Below, piece after piece: positions 12,743-24,749 of a stretch of 64,000 nucleotides of DNA. A program made the position numbers and the translations under genes. The notes below the pieces were generated by a model, which was not told the DNA's origin, made no database searches, and worked only from the letters and a program-made list of their open reading frames with translations. The stretch is taken from positions 12,660,710 through 12,724,709 of the forward strand of contig CM029383.1 of assembly GCA_017165825.1 (NCBI GenBank). Reading direction: 5' to 3'. Source of the DNA: Hepsetus odoe. Its lineage: Eukaryota > Chordata > Actinopteri > Characiformes > Hepsetidae. How positions within the stretch are numbered: the stretch's first letter is position 1; every line of letters starts with the position of its first letter.

Positions 12743-13856
12743 ATTATAATATTATAATATTAATACTATATTAATATTAAATATATTAATAAAAAATATA
12801 TTTATGCAAACCAAAGGCAATCAGAAGCCAAAGTAATTCACATGTTTAGACTTACCTTATTTATTGAAAAGAAGTCACAAATGCACAAAAGATTTCATTT
12901 TACATTTATTTACGTGAGTTCAGTTAAAATCAGGGTACTTAAATAGAAAATCAACTGATTTTCTAAAATGCAGTGCCACTGAAAACATATGAATGGACAT
13001 ATTTGTCTGAAAACTGAACCTATATTCATTTTTGTTTCACATTTGGCTGATTACAACAGAATCAATTTTGCTATCTTAGAAAGCTTGTAAATACTGAGTG
13101 AACATTTAAAGCTATTTACTATTAAGGAACCAGGACCACTCATTTGATGGGCTTTAACTGCTTCTGTATGTTTGTGCCAGTTTATTCAAAAGCTAATAAA
13201 AGGCCATAACCTTTTTCCAGTAAAGATGCAAGCTGAACTGATAAACTGAAACACCCTCGTGTTATAAGAACCACTAGTAAAATGCATTCATCATTATCTT
13301 ACATAACCCCAAACAGGCTTTGTTTGACATTAACCAAAGACAAACTTAGACCTAAGCAACAGAAACCAACAAACTGCTGAGAATACTGGGAAGCTCCAGC
13401 TGCCTTTCCAATGACTTAACAACTCATATGATTCACACTTTTGTGCCATCATTTTATATATAGCATGATTCAAAACATACCAGTTTCATAAACTCTAAAA
13501 GAACAGAATGTTGAACACACTTAGTATGTTCACTTAAGCATAACTGAATATGGTTTAGATTTTCTTCACTCAGTCCAGGGAATTAATTTCAGGACTGGAG
13601 TTTACAGTGTACAAATGATGGCCCTTCAGCCTAAAGCAGGTTATGTCATGGTAGGCTGGCTTTGTAAGCTCCAATGAGTCAGAGCAGAGCGTCGGTCATT
13701 TTTTTGGACTTTTTTGGATATTTTTGGATTTTTTGGGTTTTTTGGAGTTTTTGGTTTTAATGTTTGTCTCTAGACTTCCTGGGTTCTTGGGTTCTTATAT
13801 TAGATGCAGAGCAGCCAATAAGAATTTAGGTTTTATTTACCATATTTCATGGGGTC
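12743..13856. other. No gene seen; low-complexity T/G tract near 13,698-13,765
   Basis: AT-rich sequence ending in a strand-asymmetric tract of ttttttgga-like units. No exon recognised. Confidence 0.45.
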
Positions 13857-13869
13857 TGTAACAAAACAG

Positions 13870-13994
13870 CCCTGCGATGGGCTGGCGACCTGTCCAGGGT
13901 GCGTCCCCCGTCCTCGCCCTGTGTGCGCTGGGTTGGACACCAGCACTCCCCCGCGACCCCGTTTGGGACAAGCGGCAGAAAATGGATGGATGGA
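13870..13994 (+). mobile_element. 5'-truncated LINE/SINE tail with (GATG)n end and 13 bp target-site duplication
   Basis: Begins ccctgcgatgggctggcgacc, contains ctgtccagggtgcgtccc and gggacaagcggcagaaaatgg, and ends in ggatggatgga. It is flanked by perfect tgtaacaaaacag copies at 13,857-13,869 and 13,995-14,007. (GATG)n ends are typical of RTE/Rex3-like fish LINEs. Confidence 0.9.
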
Positions 13995-14007
13995 TGTAAC
14001 AAAACAG

Positions 14008-15166
14008 GCTGTTTAATTCTAAAGTGAGGTTGGAAAATGGCCATGTAAAATGAATTATAACGGTTTGAGTACATTAAATCATATAGAGGTTGAATAGAAA
14101 AAATACTAAGATAAGTGTAAAGCGTTGGCAATTTATAGATACCAAAATTAAGAGTTTATAGCATTTGTGTTATGTCAATGAAGCAATGTTAACATAATCT
14201 TTTAAGCAATTTTTCAAAATCAAAACATGCCAGTGATCAAAATCCATGGTCTAAATTTGGTTTAGGCTACAGAGTGAGAGATCATGTTGTATCCAGACTG
14301 AAAACCACAAAGAATCCTGAGCCAAAAAAATATATACTCCAAGAGCAGATGAATTGGATCATGTCTGCTGCATCCCCAGTGGGAGGAGGTCACTTACTTT
14401 CCTTAACTTAAAAAAGTCCAGTCTCTCCTGACTCACCTCTATGTCATAAAGAATGAAAGTGAGTGAAATGTGTTTACAGTTTGTAAGCCCCCTTTATCAA
14501 CCGCCATCTGTGAGCAAACAACACAGAACACAGGAAATCAGTCAGAGCATTTTAGCTGGGGTACCTCTGACTTTTATTGAAGAGCTTTGCCAGCAAGTTC
14601 CCTCCATGGAACTGGTCGTTCCGCGCTTCCTCAACTCGTAAATAAAAATAATTGCCCACTCTCATGAGCTTTCTGAGCTTTTGAGCTTGGTAAACATTTC
14701 TGTCTAGTGTATAACAGTGTAACCCTATGAGTTGTTTAATGAACTTAATGTGAAAGATGATGTTTTGATCTTTATATGGATTTCATGCCTTGAAACACTT
14801 GTGTTTTGAAATGATCCCTCTTTTGTCATTTACTGAAACAAATAGTGAAATTCCGTTGAAAGTGCAGATTACAGTTATTTGTGTTTGACAGTAGAAGAGA
14901 TGTCTGTGAACTTCTCTACATTTAAAAAAGCATTTTTGAAATCTCTGATATTTTTCTTGTTTTTTTTTGTTTTATATTTGATGTTAAGGGAAAAGGTTTG
15001 AAGCACTGTACCTAAAGGTTAATTACATAATTATGTAACAAATAAATAAGCATATAAATACAAATAAATACCTAACATAAACTGAATGCATACCTAAACC
15101 ATATTAATAAGCAATCAACATCTAATGGTTAATTAAAGGACCTTGTGGTTTAGAGTAGGTATCTTC
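14008..15166. other. No gene seen
   Basis: AT-rich; chance frame at 14,453-14,641 only. Nothing recognised. Confidence 0.4.
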
Positions 15167-15408
15167 GGGGAAGCGGTGCCCTAGTGGTTAGGGAGTTGGC
15201 CCTGTATTGGAAGATTGTGGATTCGATTCACTCACCAATAGGTTGCCCTGAGGTACCCTTGAGCTTGGTACTATCCCCGTCACTGCTCCCCAGGCACTTT
15301 CAATAGCTGCCCCCTGCTGCACGTGTGTGTGGGTGAAACGCAGAGTTTGAATTTTGTTGTGTTGTGCTGTGCTGCATTTCACAATGACAAGGGTTATCAC
15401 TTTCACTT
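15167..15408 (+). mobile_element. tRNA-headed SINE (TCACTT-tail family)
   Basis: Head ggggaagcggtgccctagtgg, core ttgccctgaggtacccttgagc, then tttcaatagctgccccctgc and caatgacaagggttatcactttcac. Complete but with scattered changes in the boxes. Confidence 0.88.
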
Positions 15409-17331
15409 AAAGTCAAATTACTTTGGGGACACAAGTGTCATGGGGGCCCTGGTTGAAAATCAAGACATAACTTATACACATTAAAGAGCATAGTGTTTAT
15501 TATCAACTTCTTCTGTTATCACAACCACAACTACTACCACATATATTAATAACAACAGCAACAATGATAATTATAATACTGACAATTTAGTGTTCACGTG
15601 TCATTAAATAATGTAAAATTACAAGTAAAAGTATAATCATAAAAAATGCAGACTGAATTCAGAAACAAATTGTCAATATGTAAATACTGTATGTATAAAG
15701 CTGTTTGGCAGGTTGTAGGGCTTTACAGGGAATAAACAAATGACTATTAATGACGGGAATTACCTAAAGAAGGAAGCTGCTGTATCATCACAAGAAGGAA
15801 AACACTAAATGCTGAAGACATTACTTGGAGGAATCGCTTACTGAAGGCATTGTTAAGTGTTTAACTTATTGAAGAGATGACATATGGGAGGCATTCCTTG
15901 TTTATTTATATGTAGAACCTGATATAGTATGATGTGTTGTAATCATCCCTAGACTCCTTTGTATGGATATGAGTAGTGGGGGGGAAGTGATGTGATGATC
16001 TGAGTGATGTGAAACATTTTCACTGTCATGCGAGCGCTCCCCCTGACTCAAACTGCAAAACCATGGAGACACACTTTGATCACTTCTGGAGCAAATTTGA
16101 GTACACTTTAAATAGTCTGATTCAAATGTGTACATAATTTCTACATGAACACAAAGCATTACTTACTACGCCCCCATCCCCACCTCTTCCTGGGGTATAC
16201 CGTTCTGATTCGCCAGGTTGGAAAGATCTACTCCTGCCTCTGTCACGCCTTCTGGTCCGTTCACATGGAGAACAGCTGACTGCAATCATGGGTTAACCAC
16301 TTAAAGTGTGTAAACCCATTATCACTGCAACATTTCTTGTGCTAGTCAAGTTCCCAAGTCTTTCCTTTTATTTTGTCTTTTGGACTTGGTTGTGTTTTTG
16401 GAATTGTTAAGGATTCTCTTTCTGTGCAGAGGTATCCAGTTTCACTGAACTTTATATTGTATACAAATTGTATTCCACCAATTTGTCATCAATTTGTTAG
16501 TGGGCCTACATTTACACATGTTGCTCTGTATAAGAGCATCTGTCAAATGCTGTAAAAGTAAAATTTACTTTAGTAACAATTGTGTCGATAATTGTAATGA
16601 TGTGTTAATAATACACACTTTTGATTCAAGTCGATTCAATGTATCTATTATTATTTTTAGAGAAAATTTAAAATATGAATACTGTAGACCTGCTTTCTGG
16701 TGCATATCTTATTCTTGTTTTTTTGTTGTTCTTATTCTTCCTTTCACTGTGTCTTACTGTAAACAGCACAATGACTCAGAGGCCTGTAGGGACTGCATTG
16801 CTGTGATTCTGGATTTGGAGGTCCAGAGGGACAGCGTTAAAGTGTCCTTGGGTTGTGGGAAACATTATGGCTGGCAGACCTACAAACACTGGTATAGCTT
16901 TTCCAGCAAATACTTTTTTTTAATAGATTTGCACATGCAGTCCAAGTCTGGACTGGTTGCTTATTTGCCTATCAATGCTGCTGACTTTTATGATAGGTCT
17001 TTACGATATATGTTCTAAAATGTTTACCCATTTTAAAAATAAATTGCTACAAAACCTTTACACTATATGGAGCATCTTAAAACCTTTGGGGACCCTTATC
17101 ATGCAAAGTACAATTTTCCTTCCTTATTTTAAAACAAAGAGATTGAGACTTGGGCATCCAGTACTCTGTTGCTGGTTCAACAGTATTACATATATTTACC
17201 AGGAACACCCCAAAAGACCTGCTGTTTAGGAGACGCTCTTAACCAAATGTTAAGTCATCACAAGTCACACAGATCCTTACATGTGGCCATTTTTCTTCTT
17301 CTAACACATCAACATTAGGAATTTGCTGTTC
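15409..17331. other. No certain gene; SINE tail remnant and one orphan exon-like stretch
   Basis: A tataagagcatctgtcaaatgctg remnant at about 16,527-16,551 resembles the tail of V-SINE-like elements. An open stretch at about 16,768-16,892 is bounded by splice-like AG and GT but matches no family I know. Confidence 0.35.
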
Positions 17332-17344
17332 ACTAACTGACTAG

Positions 17345-17580
17345 CGGGGCAGCGGTGGCCTAGTGGTTAGGGCATTGGCTGCATGATCGGAGGATTGGGG
17401 GTTTGAACCCCTTCCCACTAGGTTGCCCTGAGGTACCCTTGAGCAAGGTGCCGTCCCCGTCATGCTCCTCCCTGTGATGGGCTGGCGACCTGTCCAGGGT
17501 GTGTCCCCTGTGTGAGCTGGGATGGACTCCAGCAACCCCACTTGGGACTAGTGGCAGAAAATGACTGATGTGACTGACTG
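17345..17580 (+). mobile_element. Composite SINE: tRNA-derived head fused to LINE (GATG-type) tail, with 13 bp target-site duplication
   Basis: The head ggggcagcggtggcctagtgg, B-box-like gggtttgaacccc and core ttgccctgaggtaccc match the other SINEs here. After gtccccgtc it switches to gatgggctggcgacctgtcc, the LINE tail seen at 13,870. Perfect actaactgactag copies flank it at 17,332-17,344 and 17,581-17,593. Confidence 0.9.
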
Positions 17581-17593
17581 ACTAACTGACTAG

Positions 17594-18700
17594 TATATTG
17601 TAACAAGTTAATTGATGTCATTCACCCCATCTACTTGTGGTTTTACTGTTATGCCTGATCTGTGTATATCTGCTTATTCAGGCTACAATAGTTTAGCTCT
17701 GTTCACACTGTATTGTTTCAGTTCAGAACACTTTTGGAATGAAGTACAATACATGACAGCCAACCATAAGAGAGGTTATTTACATATAAGCTTAACTCCA
17801 AATGGACAGTCATAGATAAACAGCCGGTTCTAATGGAAAAGGAGTGGTTAGGGAATGGTCTATAACAATGAAAAATATGCTCTGTGTCATGCAGACATTC
17901 TCAGTTCTTTCAGGGGAATGTTGGAATATGCCCCCTTTAGCAAACTTATTTTCAGTAATGGCTTTAAATGGAGATTGAGTGAGTGTTAAGCACTGATTTT
18001 CAGAGCAGACCACCTGTCTAAACATAAGCAGTCTGACTGAACAAGATCTCAAGAAAGGCTCCACTATCAACAGGCTGCTGCTCCACAGTGGGCATGTCAT
18101 AAAAGAAAAACAAACCAGTTCCAGTGGAATAATATCTTAATTGATACCAGTTGTGCTTGTAAACTCTCTCAGCATGAGGAAACATTGGCATGGGGAGAGG
18201 GAGTCACGCAGGGTCTCAATAATTCACCTCATCAGCAAAGAGTTCTGCCACAACAAACACATCTTTGGCAGAATGTGCATTGCCCTACTGCAATGCCATA
18301 GAGTAACTGATTTTTGATTAAACCCTTTAATGTGATGATTCTCTGTGCAATCATTTTTCAAGGTTATATTTGTAAGTGTAAAGAGCCTTTAGGAAGTTAA
18401 ATAGGTAAAGATTCCAGAAAGTGCCTTTAAATTAGTTTTAGAAACATTAATACATATAGTGTGAAAATGATTTAACCCTTTAAAAGGTTCCTTTTCACTC
18501 ACAAATCTTTTTATAAAACATGGTTCTTTTGTAAACCAAAAGAGGTTCTTCTGTGGCATTGAGGAAGAAAGAATCCTTGTGGTAAACTCTTATTGATAGA
18601 AGAATGTTAATGATGTTCTTCTTTTTTTGAAAGTAAAAGAGCAGATCAACGTCCAGTCAGATTCCCATTTCTAACAACACTTTTTTACATGCATACAGCA
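17594..18700. other. No gene seen; degenerate 'ggttctt' repeat at about 18,470-18,600
   Basis: Contains aaaggttcc, atggttctttt and agaggttcttc words like those at 300-440. No exon recognised. Confidence 0.35.
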
Positions 18701-18962
18701 TGCAGCGGTGGCCTGGCGGTTAGGGCGTTAGCCGCACGATCGGAGGATCGGGGGTTCAAACCCCTTCCCAATAGGTTGCCCTGAGGTACCCTTGAGCAAG
18801 GTACCGTCCCCATCACTGCTCCCCGGGCGCTTTCAATAGCTGCCCACTGCTGCACGGGTTTGAGTGTGCATGGGTTAAATGCAGAGGTCCAATTTCGTTG
18901 TGGTTCATGTGTGCTGTGCCATGACCTCGCAATGACAAGGGTTGTCACTTTCACTTTTTTCA
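18701..18962 (+). mobile_element. tRNA-headed SINE (TCACTT-tail family), well preserved
   Basis: Head tgcagcggtggcctggcgg, B-box-like gggttcaaacccc, core with cttgagcaaggtaccgtcc, ttaaatgcagaggtcc and a tcactttcactttttt end. Confidence 0.9.
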
Positions 18963-20351
18963 CTTTTTTTTCACGTGGTGTCGTTTTTGCTTGGATGGGG
19001 AAATATATCCTCATTGCTTTTCAAAATCCGTTTTTAAGATGCCAAAGAAATTGGTAAAAAGTTATTTTCTTGACAATAATCCTTTACAGGAGAAGGGAAA
19101 ATATTTATGTGACTTATATTAACTTATATTAGTTCATAAGTAAATTTAGACCTGATTCTCTGATACAGCTGACTGAGGAAGGCAGTGTCTGGCCAGGCTA
19201 AATGTTAATCCAAAGAAACCAGCCATTTCTTTCAGATTTCTCTTTCATATCTGCTGAATTGAAATCAAATGGGTCTTCCTCAGTCTTATTTGACTACACA
19301 GCAGGAGGTGATTATGGGACTGCTGAGTTTTCATTTTGATCGAAACGTGACTAAAACATTCCACACTTGGAAGTACAGCTACACTAAGATCACACAGTTT
19401 GCACTCTTTGTGTGTTGAATATTGGCAGTTCTTTCTGGCATAGCAATATAAAGCTTATGAAGAAACTCAAAAGACAGTGACTTTCCTGCACACACTTACA
19501 TAAAGCCAAAGTTAAACTCTTAGATAACATTACATTCTTAATTGTGATAGTTGATGAATGATTCTTGACTTGAGCATAAAGGTACAGTTCTTGGAAAGTT
19601 GTTATAGAGCTTTATTATTGTGTTGGGGTTCAACCAGTTCTTTAAACAAAGAAAAGGCTTTCACATTCATGTTGTTTAAAGACTCTTCTCCTGATCATGC
19701 AAGTAATGTTTATCTTTCATTCAAACGCTTTTTTCTCATGTCCACCTCTGTTGTAGAATAATTGGAAGCAAACCCAATGCAGGATTGCACAGATTGCATA
19801 TGCCTTGCTGTATCATTGCCTGTGCCACCTGTGACTTATGTCCTCAAGGGGAATCCAGAAAAATGTGCCATTTTAAATTAGGTCACTGCCTTTCACTCTT
19901 CTTCTTTAAATGAAGCTTTAATTCATCAAAAGTTCCTGTGACCTATTGCCCACAGTGCTATTTACAAGGATCTGCTGGCGTCATGGGTTGGTGTGAGGTA
20001 TAATGAGATCTGTCTCATGTTTTCTAAGATACTAAGAAATTCAGAAAATGAGTCTTCTGCAAGGACTTCAGATCCACCACAAGAACCTGGAGGTACAGAT
20101 GTGGTTGGGGAGGAAAAATCAACTTATTAAAACCAGATCATCTGAAGCAATAACAGAGGAATTCAATTGAAATATGATGAGTCATAAAGTGTTTCATGTT
20201 TCTTTTTTTCTCTGTTTCTTTTTCTCCATGATGATGACTTGACATTGGACTGAAATGTAGTCTGCATTTGATCTACTTGTCTAGTTCTCAATAAAATTCC
20301 GTTCCATGCTTTTTCATTGTGTAATGTTTACATTTCTTGATATTTTATTGA
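18963..20351. other. No gene seen
   Basis: AT-rich intergenic sequence; nothing recognised. Confidence 0.4.
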
Positions 20352-20510
20352 GGCCCTGAGGTGGACTATCCAGGCCCTGAGGTGGACTATCCAGAGTGTT
20401 TCAGCACCTTTTGGTGTAAATGGGTTGGGATATGCTCCAGTACCTCGTTCAACCCTACTCTGGATAAGTGGTTTAGGAAAGGAATTAATGAATGAAGGAA
20501 GGAAGGACTT
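20352..20510 (+). repeat. 21 bp tandem duplication and decayed LINE tail
   Basis: The word gaggccctgaggtggactat is present twice in tandem around 20,350-20,393. It is followed by gggttgggatatgctccagtacc and ctggataagtggtttaggaaa, a decayed form of the common fish LINE tail, ending in (gaag)n-like repeats. Confidence 0.5.
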
Positions 20511-20589
20511 ATTTAATGATTATTTGATTAAATTCAAAGTAAATAAAATTACAGTAATTTAAGGCCACATATAATACACACATTGATTA

Positions 20590-21560
20590 CACACAGCCTT
20601 TCCAGGTCTTGTCACCTATCAATGGGGTTCAGCTCAGGACTTTAAAGAGGCCACTCCAAATTCTTAATTTTATTGTATTTTACCAATTAAGAGCAGAGTT
20701 TGCTCTTTAGTTATTAATTCTTGTTTTACTACAAGTTTTACTTGTTTTACTAAAGTTTGCTCAAGCTTCAGATCATGCACTGATGACCCAGCTGTCTGGT
20801 AGAGCTGAATTTATCCTTCTCTCTTTTATGGCAAGTCATTCAGGCCCAGAAGCTGCAAAAAATACTTACACTATCAGAATGCTTCCAGCATGTTTGACTG
20901 TGTGCATGATGTTATTATTGTGGAAAGCCATATGAGCTTTACACCAGATGGGAAAAATGTCTTCTTGAAAGTTCCATTTTTGACTCATCAGTCCAGAACA
21001 TCAGTCTAAAGGTTTTGGGGGTAGTCAAGGTGTTTTTAGCAAATATTAGATAGGTCTTTGTGCTCTTTTTGCTTAGCAGTGGTTTTCATTAAGACTAGCA
21101 TTAACTTGCAGCACCTTAGATGTTTCTCTGAGTTATTCTGAGACTTCTTGGGTGAGTTTGGCATGTGGTCTTGGAGTAATTTTGTAATGCTGGCCCCACC
21201 TTGGCAGATTTATCACTGTTCCATGTTTTCTCCATTTGAAGATGATGGCTCTCATAGTGGTTTGCTGGAGTCCCAAAGTCTGAGAGGTTGATTTGTATCT
21301 TTGCCCTTTGTAACTGATATATTTCAATAACATTTTTCTCTGGTCTTTTGGGATTCCTTTGAAGCTTAGGGTGCTGTTTCTCCATTTTTAAGGGAATGCC
21401 ACGTGGCTGTAAATGTTGTCTTTAAGTGATGTCTAGATTTAACAGGGCTGTCAGGAATCAATGTTGGGTATGGCTATTCAAATAAAACCTCTCATCAGTT
21501 AAATAGGGTTCATTGGCTGATTAAGAGGCTAAGGGGGCAATTACTTTTTTCGCACTGGTA
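20590..21560 (-). mobile_element. Tc1-like DNA transposon relic
   Basis: Minus-strand frames at 21,333-21,133 encode the paired-like DNA-binding part of a Tc1 transposase (TLGLQQTTMRAIIFKWRKHG, followed by TVINLPRWG). Sequence towards 20,940-21,000 resembles the decayed complement of the catalytic half. Multiple stops and frame changes make it inactive. Boundaries are approximate. Confidence 0.7.
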
Positions 21561-22407
21561 ATATATGCATTTCTGAGTTTTCATTTAGCCAGGTTGGCTT
21601 TTGCATTATACTACATTTTAGAAGATTTGAAAAAATAGTGTCATGAATAAACAAAAATAGAGGACATCTGAATCACTTCATATGTAAAAACTCGAAGAAC
21701 TTTAAACAAGTTGGAAGGTTTTAGTGATGTGGTCATTCTGTAGTTTTTCTTAATTCATGAGCTGTGGCTCCGAATACTGTGGTTCAAAGCAATTCTGCAC
21801 ATGAGGAATGCAAATGCACCTCCCAGATGGGTTTTAGTGCATCGTAGTTACTTTAAGACACATTCAGCATCACAGAAGATGAGACGTTTTTTTAATAAAA
21901 ACAAATGAGCCTACAAACCCTCAATCACACTTGCAAACATGAAGCACAAACCAGAAACATGTTGTCTGGGGGAAATTTCATTTTATAACAGTGTCTGGAC
22001 TACAGGACTTCTCCTTGTAACTGTTGGCAATGATTGTTTAACATATAAACAGGGTTGTGGCAAGCTGCAGCTGTAACTAATATACCTCTCACTGGTTCAT
22101 ACTTGAGAATTGACTATACTGGTATACTGGTTCTGCTTTTTAGGGAATAAATAATATTAAGGTGCGCAACAAAGCCTTCCCAGGGTACCACTGCCCTGTT
22201 CTATTACCTGCATCTCAGTTTGCAGGTAATAGAACAATCTTCTCTTATATGCTAGTCACTGATCTAAATCAGGACTCACCAACCACCCATCTGGAGATCA
22301 ACTTTCCCGCAGAGTATGTTTCCTTCTTGTATTGAAAATACATCACCATTCTTATTCATTTGGTCCTGCCAATCAATAATTTGTTGTACATACAACATCA
22401 AAAATCT

Positions 22408-22610
22408 ATGGCGGTGGGTTGGTCCAGTGGTTAGATACCACTCTGTGGACAAACTGGGCACAGGTTCAAATCTCACTTTCAGCACCACCATCATTGGGTT
22501 CCTGAGCAAGGCCCTTAAACCCAAGTTGCTTCAAAAAGACTGTCACTGTGTCTAGGAAATGGAAGTTGCTCTGGATAAGAATGTCTGCTAAATGCCATAA
22601 ATATAAAAGT
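22408..22610 (+). mobile_element. tRNA-derived V-SINE-like element
   Basis: Head ggtgggttggtccagtgg, B-box-like aggttcaaatctc, core cctgagcaaggcccttaa, and the tail gctctggataagaatgtctg then ctaaatgcc. It has the same family structure as 62,106-62,300. Confidence 0.85.
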
Positions 22611-24658
22611 TACTAATCTGAAATTAGACTCCACAGGAAGGTAACATCTCCTGGTCCAGGACTTGTGACCTCTAGCCTACATACTTTCAGATTTGGGAAG
22701 TATTTAAGCAGAGTATTCAGGTAGCTGTGCTTTGCAATTTTTGTTTATCCTTACATTTTAACACAAATATCTGAACAAAACAGTGCATAACAATGCGCTG
22801 CATAACAAATGTAAAAAGACATAGAAGACAGTACAGAAGGAAAGGAGATTTAACAGGGCAATAGAGGTGTGCATAATGGATGCTTTGTATGTGATGTCTG
22901 TAATGGGAGAGGTAGGAGTGGCATGCATAAAACTGAAGCAGTGAATGTAATCTTCAATGCTTTAAGAGGATTGCTTTTTTCTTTGAATTCAGAATAGCTT
23001 AACTACTTTTAATATGGATATATAGTATAAGATATATAGTATAAGATATACATATTTTAATATCTTGTTTACAAGCAGTTAATGGGCTAACAGTGCATAC
23101 ATCTGAGCTGCGTCTCATTCTGTGGCCCATACATGTCTTGCACACCTTTCTGCTTCTAGTCTGTAAAAGATTATCAAATTACACAAGCAAGTCAAGTGAC
23201 TTTGCCGAATTAGTGTGCAAAACAGGTTTTTTTTTTTTCTTTGAACCCGGGAGAAACCCAGGAGAAACGATAAACAGCCAGTGGCATCTTATGTTCTTTG
23301 TGAGCTTTCAGTATCACCTTTGTGAAGATTTACAGAAATTGAGTTTCAGGGCCTTGGGATAGGAGAGAGAGCAATGAATAGTTGGACTCTGCCATGAAAT
23401 GTATATTGAGATGTTTAGGGATGTTGCTATTTTATTCTTCGGTGCCATAGCCAAGCAAAGCTCTTATGAAAGGCTTGGCTTTTTATCAGTCTGTTCATTC
23501 TCCACCATCATCTGTTTAATTATGTGGCTCAAATATCCCAGCTTCTGTCTTGAGGGTTCTCTTGGATGAGCTTATAAGGAAGTTACTGATTTCTAATGTA
23601 TTCAAAGTAGGAAAAGTTCACTAGAGGATGTGAGAGGCCACAGTGGATGTGAGACTGAACTTTCAACTTCAGATAGGTTGACCTCTAATGCTGTGTGTTC
23701 CTGCTGACTCTCCCGGTAAGCCTTTATCCCACTCACATGACTTTCAGAAGGTCACACATGGCCAGACTAAGATATGTTCACACAGGGCAGAAAGTAGAGG
23801 GAACATTATGGAGTGGATTGTTTGTCTCTGTCACTCTCAGGCCTTTTTCTCATTGTCTTTCTTAAAGCCTGGGGTAAGGAAGGGATCAAAGAAAACCCTT
23901 ATATAGATTATCAACCAAAGCATGTTTGAAAATCAAATTTTGATTTTCACTTAAGCGCTGGAACCATGATGCTAATACCGCAACAAACCCTAAATTTCAA
24001 TAGTCTTTATTTTCTATAAAAGCATTTGTAAAACTTCTCTCATAAATCACACTGCATCCAGCACTCTTAGTTTGATTTAGGACAGATTGACTTAGTGTGA
24101 GCTATAAAAATGAAGCAAACAACACAGCTAAACATACTCATTTCAGCTAATACCAGGGTTGGTATTTATAAAGGGCTTATAAAGTGGACAGATCTTGAAT
24201 CATGTTATTCGGTATAAATGAGATTGTCAGTGTCACAAAACCTGATTCTTGATCAGCAATGCTTTTCTCTCCCTTTCTTTTTCTAGCAGGAGTGCAAAAT
24301 AATGCAAAAGAAAATGAAGGATATCAAGTAGCATGTAAACTTTTCACTGTAACCAGAGAAAAATATACTAGAAACATTTCAGAAATATTTAGTTCAAGAG
24401 GTCCATTTTATGAAAGCTTTATACATGAACAAGAAAAAAAAAATCCATAACTTTGTTATTGAAGTTACTGAGGTATTCATTCATGTTTCATTTTATGTGG
24501 TGAGGCACTGAACATTTACTACTCTGTCTGTGCCCTGAACCACAGAGACACATGTGTAGCACCTTGATGAAGGGTAGCCTGTGGGCTATTGACTTCTAAT
24601 GTTTGTTCACCTCTAAACTTCTAAACTAAAGAGGTGAGTTTTATAACTCATACATATA
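22611..24658. other. No gene seen
   Basis: AT-rich intergenic sequence; a chance 63-codon frame at 24,259-24,450 has no recognisable family. Confidence 0.4.
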
Positions 24659-24698
24659 GATGGATGGATGGATGGATGGATGGATGGATGGCTGGATG

Positions 24699-24749
<51 letters not shown>
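24659..24749 (+). repeat. Compound microsatellite (GATG)n(GATA)n
   Basis: About ten GATG units, with one gctg interruption, run directly into about twelve GATA units. Confidence 0.97.

Noticed and set aside
16494..17018. 174-codon open frame
   Set aside because: Starts at a TTG rather than ATG, has no recognisable domain and has low-complexity, AT-driven composition; only a short internal segment is exon-like and is listed as a weak finding.
24659..24749. Regular repeats resembling an array
   Set aside because: A simple GATG/GATA microsatellite without spacers; not a CRISPR array.
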